Program-made: the position numbers and the translations under genes | Notes under the pieces: generated by a model | Database searches by the model: none | The model's input: the letters and a program-made list of their open reading frames with translations, nothing else | What the model was told of the DNA's origin: nothing | Assembly (NCBI GenBank): GCA_032358255.1 | Contig: JAULBX010026330.1 | Location: 1 to 49,520, forward strand | Direction: 5' to 3' | DNA: 49,520 nucleotides | From: Heterotrichella gracilis | Lineage: Eukaryota; Sar; Xanthophyceae; Tribonematales; Xanthonemataceae | Shown here: in pieces, positions 1 to 9,875 of the stretch | Layout: the number at the start of each line of letters is the position of its first letter | Position numbering within the stretch: the stretch's first letter is position 1

Positions 1-492
1 CCCGCGGCCCCTCAGCCCCGCGGCTCCCGCCCTGGGCGGGCCCCGCTCCCCCCGGCCCCGGGAACCCCCCCCTCGCTCCGCGCTGTATTCCCCCCGCGCA
101 CCCCGGGGCCTGTCCTCCCCTCTCTCACTATCACCTCCCTTGGCCCTGCACAAGAAAAGAAACAAGTAATTTTTATGGTAAAATAAACAATTAACGTAAA
201 TTGGTGGTGCAAACAGCGCCAGAAAAGAGCTGCTGGCGCCGCATGTGCAAATGCTGCTAGTCTGGCTGCATTGCTGGGATGCATGCAACTAACTAGTTAT
301 ACTAGCGGCCGCTGCCCTGCGTGGCCCTACCTGGCAAAAAATAACACGTGCATGATAGATCGCATTGATTGCTGTGCACGCTACTACCACAGCAGTGCGC
401 ATGCACTCAATACCCTCCCCCAGCACCACAGAAACCCTGAACCCCATAAACTCTGATACCCCCTTCCCGCAGCACCAAGACCCTAGCCCCAC
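1..492. other. Left-edge non-coding stretch downstream of the zinc-finger gene
   Basis: The first 130 bases are very C-rich and low in complexity, and about 155-220 is AT-rich. A short inverted repeat (CTAGT TAT ACTAG) sits near 294-305 directly before a GCGGCCGC octamer. I see no exon with splice sites and family similarity here. The zinc-finger gene could continue into this stretch, because a good donor sequence overlaps its stop codon. I found no clear polyadenylation signal. Confidence 0.4.
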
Positions 493-3258
493 TCACTTCA
501 TGGCCCCGCACTTGAAGCACTCCCGCTTGCGCGCAAAGTTGTGCTGGCCGCACATCACGCAGTACCAGTCGCCTGCGCACAAGGGGCAAATGAAAGTCAG
601 CCTTGCCGCTTGACGCAAACCTCCAGACATCACCAAGCACTAGCTGTGGTCATTTGTTTCCCCAATTGTATGGGGGTGCAACTCCTCACACACCTTAAAC
701 CCTAAACAGACGAGTAATCACAATAGACCCTGCCCTCCACCAGGCAAAGCATACCTGGCCGGACGTCGTGCCTCGGCGCCTTGTAACGACTCCTCCTCCA
801 TGACCAACCCTAATGAGATAACTCAAAATCCTAGAATATACCTGGCCGGACGTCGTTCCTCAGCACCTCACAATGACCCCTCCTCCATGAAGAACCCTAA
901 TCACTAAACCTTCAATCCTAAACCCCAAGCCATAAACCCTACCTGGCCGGACGTCGTGCCTGGGTGCCTCGTAGTGCCCCTTCTCCATGAAAAAGCGCGC
1001 CCTGTCGGTCCTCCGGTACTCCTGATTCCTCTCCCCCTGGACCCCCGAGGGCTGCAGGGCGCCCCCGATGGTGGGGACTGGGCGGGGCCCCTTCCGCTCC
1101 CCACCGGCCTCTGGCATGTGCCAACGCACCTCCAGCTCGTCTGCAGTGGGTGGGCGGTGGGTGGGTGGATGGTTGCAGGTGTGGGTGGATGGGGAGTGTG
1201 TGATGGGTACTGGGACAGCTGATGGGTGCAGAGGGGACAATGCAAGTGCGGGTGAAAGCGGCTGGTGTGGTGCTCTGACTCTGGATGCAATAATTCCGAA
1301 CATGCGCAATGACAGGGATCCACCTCAGCAGCAACCCCCCTCCCCTTTTCACCCCCCACCACTCACCTGCCATGGCCACCAGCTGTGGGTCCGCCTCCGC
1401 CGCAGCCAGGGCCAGGATGTCAGGCAGAATGTTTAGGCTAGCGGTCTCAAGAGCGACTACATCTGTGGTGGAAACAGGAGAGGGGAATCATCAGTATCAG
1501 AATACGCAGTGATGATGAAAGCCCACCGGCCAGCTCCTCCCAAACCCTATTACCTTTCACAAAACTCAAAACCCTACACCCTCACATTCGTAGCACGTTG
1601 CTCCCAGCACGTCCCTGTTGCTCCCAGCACGTCGCTCCCAGCACGTCCCACGTTGCTCCGCAGCACGTTGCTCCCAGCAACGGACACCCTATCACCAATC
1701 CCCTGAAACCCAAATTCAAACCCCTAAGTCCCTCACCTGCGTACCTCCTCGCCTACGCCAGTTCCTCCCTGCCGCCCAGTGCACAAAACCCTACACCCCA
1801 ACCCGTAGACCCTTACCTGCGTAGCTCCTTGCCTGCACCAGCTCCTCCCTATTCCCTGCCAACTCCACCCACACGTTGAAAACCCTAAACCCTTCGCCTG
1901 AACCCTGTACCCCCACCTGCGTAGCTCCTTGCCTGCGCCAGCTCGTCCCTGTTGCCCAGCGCCCACAGCAGGCACAGCCCCTCACAAAACCCTAAACCCA
2001 ACATTAGGGTTTGAACCCTTACCGGCATAGCTCCTTGCCTGCGCCAGCTCCTCCCTGTTTCCCAGCGCCCACAGCAGGCGCAGCACGTCGGAGAACTGCG
2101 CGGGTCCCCCCTCGGGTGCAGGCAGGTGCTCCTTGGTCACAAAGGTGGCGGTCAGGCGGCGGAGCGCGTTCTCGCTCTGCAAGGGGATGGTGGTGTTGGT
2201 GGTGTGGTGACGGTGTGCGTGTGTGGTGGGGAGTGTGGAAGCGGGTAGGTATTTGGAGGGGCATGCGCCAAAAGACTAGGTGGAGGAGTGGTGTGCTTTC
2301 CATGTGCACCATGCCATGTGCCCCACCACTGCACCACTTCCGCACCTTCCTGCCCTGGTACCCTAAACCCTAACCCTCAACCCTAATCCCTCACCAACTC
2401 CGCACGCTGCTGCCCAGGTACCCTAAACCCTATACCATGCACCACCTCCACACCTTTCTTCCCAGGTATGGCGGCTGTGCGGCTGCCAGCGCCTCCAGCT
2501 TCTCAATCTCAAGCTGGTACAGTATATCCCGCCGCTCCCGCCCAAAGTGCAGCACCCCGCGCTTGATGGGACCCTTCTCCTTGCCAGCCACTACGTCCCG
2601 CCTGAGACATAAATGCAGCAGGGGTTCAGGGCGAGGACAAAATCACCCTAGAACAGTTAGGGGATTGAAACACGTGGGCCAAACACGGGGCAGCACAACC
2701 AATTAACAAGTGGGCAAGCCGCAGGTCTCCACCCCCCCGCTGGAGACAGAAATGCAGGGTGAACTCAGGAGCGGGAGGAATGCACCAGAAACACCTGAGA
2801 AAACTGGCAAAGAGCCTGGGAAGTGAACAACAACCCAAGGTACATATGGGGGTATACCATCGACCCCACCTGCTAGTCAGCTGTGGCTGCTCATCAAAGT
2901 GGCCCTGCTCATAGATCAGCGTCAGAAAATCGCGCCACAGGCTGTCGTACTGGGCGAACGGCCGGTCGTCAACCTCTGGCGGGGTCTCGTCGCCCGCATC
3001 GAGGGGTTGCGGGTTCGATTCCTGTGGTGGCGGGACCTCGTCCGTGATGGGCAGCGGCTCACTTGCATCGCTGGTTTCGATGGCGGCGTCGTCGCTGGCT
3101 GATGTGTAGCGCCTTGTGGGGTGGAGGGACGGGGAGGGTTTCAATTGGAAGACGCTGTGCAGGGCGGGTTTGGCGCAGGCGAGGCGGTGGCATGGCCAGG
3201 CATGGCCGCCTAGGTGGGGCCTGGCGGGGCCCGCCCTGCAGAGGGATTGCCAGGACAT
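493..3258 (-). CDS. RanBP2-type zinc-finger protein, probably organelle-targeted
   Basis: Six exons join in phase: 3258-2870, 2601-2454, 2176-2023, 1462-1367, 1140-943 and 572-493, giving 354 residues. The first ~55 residues are rich in Arg, Ser and Ala and poor in acid, like a mitochondrial or plastid transit peptide. The middle is predicted helical and charged. The last exon junction builds a canonical RanBP2 finger, PGDWYC followed by C, N and CFKC (W-x-C-x2-C-x3-N-x6-C-x2-C). In plants, organellar RanBP2-finger proteins (VAR3, OZ family) act in plastid biogenesis and RNA editing; a similar role here is inference. The finger normally binds single-stranded RNA. The TGA stop overlaps a strong donor (GTGAGT), so further fingers could lie left of the window. 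Exon 2, 3 and 5 donors have extra downstream copies. It shares a 562-bp divergent promoter region with the Msp1 gene. Confidence 0.82.
752..890 (-). repeat. Two decoy copies of the exon 5 donor junction (zinc-finger gene)
   Basis: Segments 752-802 and 841-890 repeat the last ~50 bases of exon 5 (943-992) with its donor. Both share the CTGGCCGGACGTCGT core and the TCCTCCATGA side. They lie downstream of the true donor in the direction of transcription, separated by telomere-like and AT-rich filler. They have no acceptor of their own, so I read them as tandem-duplicated junctions rather than exons. Confidence 0.8.
1593..1680. repeat. Short tandem repeat (GCTCCCAGCACGT-type unit)
   Basis: Five to six imperfect copies of a 13-17 base unit built on GCTCCCAGCACGT lie head to tail inside intron 3 of the zinc-finger gene. 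No coding role is apparent. Confidence 0.8.
1738..1976 (-). repeat. Three decoy copies of the exon 3 donor junction (zinc-finger gene)
   Basis: Segments near 1738-1785, 1818-1860 and 1918-1976 repeat the 3' end of exon 3 (2023-2080), which encodes LWALGNREELAQARSYAG. The copies grow more degenerate with distance; the nearest still reads ALGNRDELAQARSYAG and ends in a GT donor. Telomere-like ACCCTAAACCC filler separates them. None has an upstream acceptor. Confidence 0.85.
2332..2423 (-). repeat. Two decoy copies of the exon 2 donor junction (zinc-finger gene)
   Basis: Segments 2332-2363 and 2392-2423 resemble the exon 2/intron 2 junction at about 2439-2470 and are separated by CCCTAAACCCTAACCC filler. 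Both lie on the intron side of the true donor. Confidence 0.7.
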
Positions 3259-3820
3259 GGTGGCGCACGTGCGTGTGTGGTGTAGGGCTTTAGTTAGCAG
3301 CGTTGGAACACAGGCGATAGCTCGTGCATGCATGCGTAGAGGTTCTGTGGGTGGTGGGCGAGGTACGAAAGTGGGGGCATGGCTGCTGGGCTAATACCGA
3401 GTAGCCCCTTTATCACACAGACCAATAGGTAACGTGTAAATGCACGAGTATACTTCTGCGGACGCTGTTACCTTTGCTTGCGCGGCACAAAATGGGAGCA
3501 CCTTTATGCATGCAAATGTGTAGTTGGGGCTTGACTAGAATAGCCCCCTTGCTGCTGCAAAGCGGCGCTGGCACTTTTTCCACAAGTCGCTGGTTTCCTA
3601 GCTAAACCGCTTGACACTCGTGTGCAGGTCCTGCCTTTATAGCACCGTTGCTCCTCATATTCACTGGAATGCGTGGACGTGAGGCCCCTAATAAGTTTAC
3701 ACGCATGCATGCCATCTGTGCCGCTAGGGCCTGCCCAGAACCTCCCATGAGCATGTGTGAATGACGCAGCTGACGATACCCCATTCGTTCTCCCAAGGCA
3801 TACGTGCTTTCCTGAAAAAG
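3259..3820. promoter_or_regulatory. Divergent intergenic region between zinc-finger and Msp1 genes
   Basis: This spacer separates two head-to-head start codons, so it should hold both promoters and 5' leaders. It contains TGCATGCATGC near 3326-3336 and several other GCATGC palindromes. A TTTATAGC segment near 3634 is a weak TATA-like candidate for the plus-strand gene. No convincing core promoter can be fixed from sequence alone. Confidence 0.45.
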
Positions 3821-6800
3821 ATGTCAGAGCCACGCGGCAGGAGCCGAGGCAACCGGGACATCTTGATAGAGGTGAGGCAACGCATGCATGTGACGATGCC
3901 ACCTGACTGTTACAAGCAGGATCTGGCGGTGGTGCAGCCACAGGCACTGTTGTTGGGTCTATGTTGGTTACTTTTGGTTATATACGTACGGCTATGATAT
4001 GGAATATTGGCTGGGGAACTGACAATGACCATGGTTGGCATCTGGGTGCAAAACTACGGAACGGTTTCTCACCGGCTGTGTGCGATGCTGCAGCTGCTGT
4101 ACCTGGGAGGCACCTTCCTTGGGTCATGGTGGCTTATGAGCATGGCACTCAAGAGGCTGGACCCCTCGAGAGCCAACAAAAAAGCGGTAAGGATAGGCCC
4201 TCACCACCCACCAACATTTGGCGCGTTTTTCTTGAACCACCCAAAGTTGAGTGACTGGTTTCCTGGGTTACTTTCAGGCTGACAGGCGGAAAAAGGACAT
4301 CCAAAGACGGCTTGGGAGGAAGGTGGAGACCGATGGAGCATACGAGGATGTAAGTAGTGGCGTTGGAACTTGCCACATGGAATTGGACCAACTTGATGGA
4401 TAACATGCAGTGTGACACTTTGTTGGCATGTCTTGCAGGTGATTGCCATGGAAGTGGTCAACCCAGACGACATCGACGTCACCTTGAAGGACGTGGGGGG
4501 CCTGGAGGACGTCATCGAGGCCATGGTGAGTTGGTGGCAGCGTGGGTTGTTTCGTGGTGTGTGGATTACAACGTTGCCAGGGGTGGTGTCATGGGTGGTC
4601 ATACTTGCCCCACAAACAAGCCTTTAATCTTCGCATCTGCAAGCCACCTTGTGGCGGTTGGCAATACCGACTGGGTACTTTGCGCCACACCCCAGCCACC
4701 TCACTCACTTGGAAGCTCGGGGACCTTGTTGGCAGCTATAGGGGACAGGGGTGGCAGCTTGTGAAGGACAGGGGTGCATGGCGTGTGGCTGCTACTTCTG
4801 GATGCATCTCTTCTGGACCATACATGGGTACTGTACGTGCAAACCCAGCTCCTTATCCGCTAACCCCACCCACCCACCCACCCTCTAAAGTCCCTCCCAT
4901 GTAGCAGCGCAACCAGGTAATGACCCCCCTCAGTGCCCTAAACCCTTAGGAGTTGAGCATTTTGCTCTGAGCCATAACCCCTTCCATTCCCTCCCCTGCA
5001 GCGCAACCAGGTGATCGCCCCCCTGCAGTGCCCCGAGCTGTTCCGTGCCCCCCTGCTGCGCCAGGCCAAGGGCATGCTGCTGTACGGGCCACCAGGCACA
5101 GGAAAAACCCTGCTGGCAAAGGTAGGCACAGGCAAAACCCTACTGGTTAAAAGCACACGCCGCGTGTGTGGATAGTGGCATGCATGTCAACAAGAGCTAG
5201 TTGGATTGAGAGGAAGGATTGTTGTTTATTCATAATTACGCCATTGGTAAGGCAGCTGTGGCCTGACAATGTTCACATCTGGGGCATGTGTAGGGAATGC
5301 ATACACTTAACCCTGTATACCCTTGATCATGCAGAGTGAACATGCGGCACATGTCAGGCCACGTTGACCTGCATAAACCCTTCATTCCGCTACATGCCGG
5401 CGCTTGCCAAAGACCCTAAACCGCAAGCCACCTTTCAAAGGGACCTGAATCCTCAACGCTAAAATGTCCTTCATTCGCCTACCCATAGGCGCTTGCCAAG
5501 GAGTCCCAGGCCATGCTCATCAAACCTAACCTAAACCCTAAACCCTTCACCGCAGGCGCTTGCCAAGGAGTCCCAGGCCATGCTCATCAAACCTAACCTA
5601 AACCTTAAACCCTTCACCGCAGGCGCTTGCCAAGGAGTCCCAGGCCATGTTCATTAACATCCGCGCATCCACCCTGCTCAGCAAGTGGTTTGGGGACACG
5701 CAGAAGCTGGTCAGCGCTATCTTCTCACTGGCGTACAAGATCCAGCCATGCATCATCTTCATAGGTGGGTGGGGAGGAGGTGGTGGTGGAGAGGGTGGGT
5801 GGTGTGTAGCTGGTTTGGAGGCACCCAGAGGCTGATCCGTTGTGATGTAGGTGCTAGAACCCAAGATACAGCCATGCGTGGTGTGCATGTGTTTGGGAGC
5901 GGCAGCGAGGGATGGCAGGTGGCAAGAAGGGGATGGCGGTGATGGTGGGAGGCGTTTGTGGGAACCACAGTAAATAACCACCTTCCTAAACCCCTACCGC
6001 AGACGAGGTGGATGCGCTGCTGGGCAAGCGGCGGGACGCCGAGCACGAGGCGGTGACCTCCATGAAGACTGAGTTCATGCAGCTGTGGGATGGGTTCATG
6101 ACCTCGGCCAGCAACGTCATGGTGCTGGCCGCCACCAACCGGCCCTATGACCTGGACCCAGCGGTGCTGCGGCGCTTCTCAATCAAATACGAGGTGGGTG
6201 GGGGTTTGGTTGTCGGCCTCTGTCTAGGGTTTCAAGGGTGTCAGGGTTTTAGGGCTTAGGGTTGTAGCCACCGCCAGCACGTCATGGTGCTTGCGGCCAC
6301 ACAACGACCATATGACCTGGATGCGGGGGTACTGCGGCGCTTCTCAATCAAATACGAGGTGGGGCCCCATCCTTGTCAGACGCCATGGGAGTGATGTAGG
6401 TGGTTTCCTGCAGGCTTGGGATTTATGACCTCAGCCGCCATGCAATAAGGTGTTACGATCTCTGCCGCAAATGTCATGTTGCTGCTCCCCGCCCCTGGTC
6501 CCCATTGCTTCCTGGGACCATCATGGCCCTGCACCTGCGCAGCCAGGAGGGGCATCATGGCCCTGCACGCCGCAGCCAGCAGTGGCACGGTGGAAGCCGA
6601 CCTGCTCTCACACGCACGTGCACGCGCACAGGCATTCGTGCACACCCTCCTCCATTCATACTTATTTCACCCCCATCCCCACAAGACTCCCATCTGCGAC
6701 CCTGCAGGTACCCCTCCCCGACGTCGCCCAGCGCCAGGCCATCATGGCCCTGCACCTGCGGCGCCACGCGGCAGACAGCGGGGGCGCAGTAGATGCCAAT

Positions 6801-8533
6801 CTGCTCTCAGATGACCCTGTGCGGGAGGGTCTGAGTGCCCTGCAGTGGGCAGCCGAGCACACTCGGGGGTACAGTGGCAGCGACCTGCAGGAGCTTCTTT
6901 CGGAGGCTGCGGCCATCCCTGTGCGGGAGTACATCCGGGCGATGGAGCAGGGCGAGTAAGTAGCGGGTGGTTGGCGCTTGTAGGGTTGTACCGTGTGGAG
7001 GTCGTAAGCATCATCCAGTGCTTAAAATTGACCTGTAGGCTGAGCACATGGGCATGGAAGCATGGCATGGAGGCGTGGAAAGAAATGAATATCTTTTTCT
7101 ATCATTTTTCAATTTTCTTCCTTTTAAGTTATGTTGATCGGATGGTGCATCATGCTGCCATAGGAGGATCTGTGTCGTATGTCCCCCCGCTTTGACCCCT
7201 CCCCCCTCCCTCCCACAGGGTGGACTCCGCCTCCGCGCCGCGCCCGCTCTCCCTGTCTGACATAGAGCGCGCCACCGAGCTGTACAAGCCCTCATCAGCG
7301 CACGCGGAGGAGTACCGGCAGCAGGAGGCGGCAGCCATGCCGGTATCATCGGAGATGCTTGGGTCCTTCTTCAGCGCGATGATGCAGGTAGGGTTGTTTA
7401 CCTTAAACCCTTACAAATGAAATCCTAAACCCTAAACTTTAAATCCTTAAACCCTAAACCGCCAGCAGGAGGCGCCAGCCATGCTGGTGTCGCCGGAGAT
7501 GCTTGGGTCCTTTTTCAACGCGATGATGCAGGTAGGTTTTGGACTCAAAACCCTACACCTTTAACCCTAAACCACAGGACCTTAATCCCTCCACCCTAAA
7601 ACCTTCATTAAATCCTAAAACCCTAAGATCTTAATCCCTACCGTGCCACTGTGTTGTCGACAACGCTGGCGCCTTCTATACCCGTGCGCTATAGCCCGCT
7701 GCTGTGCCGGTGGGGTATTGCGCTGCGAACGAAAGTGCTCCCCCAGCGGTTGTGACCCGGCTGCATGTATAAGGTGCCAGCTGAAGGTCAATTGCATTCT
7801 TGTGCTGGCTGGTGTGATACCTCGGTGGACAGGATCATCAGGTGGAGCACCAGCCAGAAAAAAAGGGTGCATTTGACCTTGAGCTGTGCTGCACAAACAT
7901 GCAGCCAGGCCACAACCCCTGGGAAGAACACGTTTGTCCCCAGCGCAACGCCCCAGCAGCGGACCGCAGTGGACGAATATGTTTTCGACGCTGGATGTGT
8001 GCGCCGCTCTGTATGTGGCGCTGAAACCCTGAAGCTTTAAACCCTAGGCGGCCATCTTGGTTTTCTTGGGCATGCTGGGTGTGCTTCTCAGCCGCGCCCT
8101 GGTACAGGTGGTCCTAAAGCCCTAGAGGGCCTGGGGCCCTTAAACCCTGTATTCTAAACCCCAGAGACCCTAAAAACTCGAATGTCCTCAGTAATCGTGC
8201 CTGGGATGCCTACAGGCCGCTCTGTAGCTGTTTCATTCATGCAAAACATGCACCACCCCTCACCTGCGACCCCCCACCACAACCCCCACCCTGCAGGCGA
8301 GCACACTGTCCAATGGCAGTGCCATGCGCGTCGACAGCAGCAACGGGGCTCGCACCCCCCCCACCGCCGCCCGCCCCTCCCGCCCACCCTCCGGCAGCAG
8401 CAACGGCGGTGGCAACGGGCACGTGAATGGTCTGGGGAATGGGCTGGGGGCGGGGAGCAGGAGTGGTTCTGGGGTGGGGGGGGATGCGTTTGAGGATGCA
8501 GACGAGGGGGAGGAGGGGGGTGGTGACAAGTAG
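3821..8533 (+). CDS. MSP1: Msp1/ATAD1-type outer-membrane AAA ATPase
   Basis: Ten exons join in phase: 3821-3871, 4094-4186, 4278-4349, 4439-4525, 5002-5121, 5623-5764, 6003-6193, 6708-6955, 7219-7387 and 8297-8533, giving 469 residues. A short charged head precedes one membrane helix ([19 protein letters not shown], ~18-36), then LDP and a basic linker, as in plant Msp1. The AAA core shows Walker A GPPGTGKT, pore loop [10 protein letters not shown], Walker B FIDEVDALL spanning the exon 6/7 junction, sensor-1 LAATNRP and AVLRRF. Msp1 extracts mislocalised tail-anchored proteins from the mitochondrial outer membrane and peroxisomes. The last exon encodes a Gly/Ser/Asn-rich acidic tail that family members usually lack. 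Exons 5 to 9 are flanked by partial junction copies. The first exon is short and rests on its donor, phase and position, so it is less certain than the rest. Confidence 0.9.
4901..4937 (+). repeat. Decoy copy of the Msp1 exon 5 acceptor junction
   Basis: The stretch repeats AGCGCAACCAGGT and the following ~20 bases of the exon 5 start (from 5002) about 96 bases upstream of the true acceptor. A second short echo of the exon 5 end (GGCAAAACCCTACTGG) follows the true donor at about 5126-5146. Confidence 0.75.
5489..5622 (+). repeat. Two 67-bp tandem copies of the Msp1 exon 6 acceptor junction
   Basis: Units start at 5489, 5556 and (the true exon) 5623, a constant spacing of 67 bases. The first two units differ by one substitution. 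Each copy starts right after an AG, repeats the first ~31 bases of exon 6 (ALAKESQAM), then runs into AACCTAAACCCTAAACCC and a new CACCGCAG acceptor. A 67-base unit shifts frame, so splicing to either upstream acceptor without removing the rest would break the protein. Confidence 0.92.
6276..6363 (+). repeat. Decoy copy of the Msp1 exon 7 donor junction
   Basis: About 80 bases repeat the end of exon 7 (sensor-1 region through ATCAAATACGAG and a GTGGGG donor), with ~10 substitutions. They are separated from the true donor at 6193 by GGGTTTCAAGGGTG-type filler. Confidence 0.88.
6480..6610 (+). repeat. Degenerate copies of Msp1 exon 8 sequence in intron 7
   Basis: ATCATGGCCCTGCACCTGCG and related words occur at about 6521 and 6553, ahead of true exon 8, where the same words lie at 6739-6760. 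The second copy runs on to a match of the ANLLSD-coding part. They have no open frame of their own. Confidence 0.75.
7052..7169. repeat. Interspersed repeat, copy 1 (CATGGAGG minisatellite plus tail)
   Basis: A GGCATGGAAGCATGGCATGG block at about 7050-7080 is followed, after an AT-rich stretch, by the 19-mer CATGCTGCCATAGGAGGAT at 7151-7169. The same 19-mer ends a longer GCATGG array at 9379-9592. Two copies with the same order of parts suggest an interspersed repeat family. Confidence 0.6.
7462..7535 (+). repeat. Decoy copy of the Msp1 exon 9 donor junction
   Basis: Seventy-odd bases repeat the end of exon 9 (CAGCAGGAGGCG through GCGATGATGCAG and a GTAGG donor), about 145 bases after the true donor at 7387. 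The gap holds AACCCTAAACTTTAAATCC-type telomere-like sequence. Confidence 0.9.
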
Positions 8534-9378
8534 GGGGAGGGGTGGGGGGTGTTGACGGGGAATAGTGGGAGTAATTGAGCATTGGAGGGATGTGGGAAGG
8601 GTGTGTTGGCAAGGAAGATGTGTGTGGGTGGGTGTTGGTGGTCCCTACTCGATTTTGGGTGGAGGGGGCAGGGATGGAGGTGTGTATTGGAGGGTGGGCA
8701 CAGCCTTGACTATAGCAGTGCTGGGTCGGGCACACAATATGGGGGTGGTATGGTACTGAAAAGGGGGATGCCTGAAGCGGGGGCTTGCAGTGGCGTGAAT
8801 GCTGCTGGTTGTGGTGATGAAGGGCCTGCGCTCACTGTGGACCCTAACCTAGGGTTGCCTGCTTGCGACCCATCATACCCATGATCGGCGCCATTCCACA
8901 TTGGCTGCGTGTGGTTGCTGTACCTTATTAGACATGCCTAAAAAATTGGTTTTCTTTCTGTTTCATCTAGCAGGGCGGTCCCAAGTGGTACTCCGCCACC
9001 GGCCCCACCAGTCACCTTGACAACCACTTTTTGGCACACTGTGCTTTGTCCCGCGGGAGCGATTGTTGTTACGTTCCTATCTTCTACTAGGGTATTATCC
9101 TGATAGTCCTTATACAGTATACAGTATACTTATACTATGAAGGGCAGATGATATGGCACAAGCTGGATGCCTTGCCTTGTGGCATGTAATCGGAGCCGCA
9201 CACGACTTAGTCTACTGTTGTGTATGTGCGGCGTCTCTGCGCCGGCGCCTCTGTAAACCTGCAACGCACATGCCTAGGCAAAAGTAGCTGCAATAGCCCT
9301 CTTTCGATCTGATTGCTCTGGCTAGCTGCAGCGTAACCACTACCATTGTTTGGTCCTGTCTTCTAGACGGAGCCCAAG

Positions 9379-9592
9379 GCATGGAGGCATGGCATGGAGG
9401 CATGGCAAGGATGGCATGGAGGCCTGGCCAAGGCAAGGATGGCATGGAGGCCCAAGGCAAGGATGGCATGGAGGCCAAGGCAAGGATGGCATGGAGGCCA
9501 AGGCAAGGATGGCATGGAGGCCTTGGCATGGAGGCATGGCATGGCAAGGGTGCGTGGCGTGAATGGATGCAAACATGCTGCCATAGGAGGAT
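9379..9592. repeat. GCATGGAGG minisatellite with conserved tail (interspersed repeat, copy 2)
   Basis: About eight imperfect units built from GGATGGCATGGAGGC and GGCCAAGGCAA run head to tail to ~9545. The 19-mer CATGCTGCCATAGGAGGAT follows at 9574-9592, identical to 7151-7169. Confidence 0.85.
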
Positions 9593-9794
9593 TTCTTTGG
9601 TCAAAAGCAGCAAAGGTCAGAGCGTGCAGCCACGTACTGGCCCCCGTTCGGCGATGGTGGGGTCTTGTGTGTGTGGGCCAGCGTCAAGGTGGGAACAGCA
9701 AACCAGGTTCACGGGACAGTGTGGGGTTGAAGTAATCCTTACCAGATGTTTTGTAGGACACGAAAGGCTCCATCGACCCCACTTTCGGCAGCAA

Positions 9795-9800
9795 TATAAG
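9795..9800 (+). promoter_or_regulatory. TATA-like element upstream of the CDGSH gene
   Basis: TATAAG lies 76 bases upstream of the start codon, a plausible distance for a TATA box plus a short leader. This is motif and spacing only. Confidence 0.3.
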
Positions 9801-9875
9801 CCCTCAACCACCCCACACTGCTCAACTCCTTCCCACCTATTGCCCCCTGTTCCCTCCAATACCCACCCAGCAACC

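Larger units (their letters stand above)
8534..9875. other. Intergenic region between Msp1 and the CDGSH gene
   Basis: G/T-rich sequence follows the Msp1 stop. TATACAGTATACAGTATAC-type repeats lie at about 9113-9135. A TGTAA, the usual chlorophycean polyadenylation word, is at 9185-9189. A GCATGG minisatellite fills 9379-9545. The right end should hold the CDGSH promoter. Open frames across the minisatellite are by-products of its repeat, not genes. Confidence 0.5.

Noticed and set aside
294-312. Inverted CTAGT/ACTAG next to GCGGCCGC, like a cloning linker
   Set aside because: The flanking sequence is not vector-like, and such GC-rich octamers are expected in this genome.
1738-1976. Treating the ALGNREELAQARSYAG copies as protein repeats in the zinc-finger protein
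   Set aside because: None has an acceptor, and the flanking exons join in phase only when the copies are skipped.
3005-3025. GGGTTCGATTCC, resembling a tRNA T-arm
   Set aside because: It lies in conserved coding sequence of the zinc-finger gene, and no acceptor stem or anticodon arm can be drawn around it.
3761-3997. Frame ending in a hydrophobic run, possibly a membrane anchor for Msp1
   Set aside because: It stops before the ATPase and lies beyond a good donor at 3871; the in-phase exon at 4094-4186 supplies the expected helix and LDP motif.
5489-5622. Treating the repeated Msp1 exon 6 starts as true tandem alternative exons
   Set aside because: They have acceptors but no donors, break the frame and carry only 31 exon bases.
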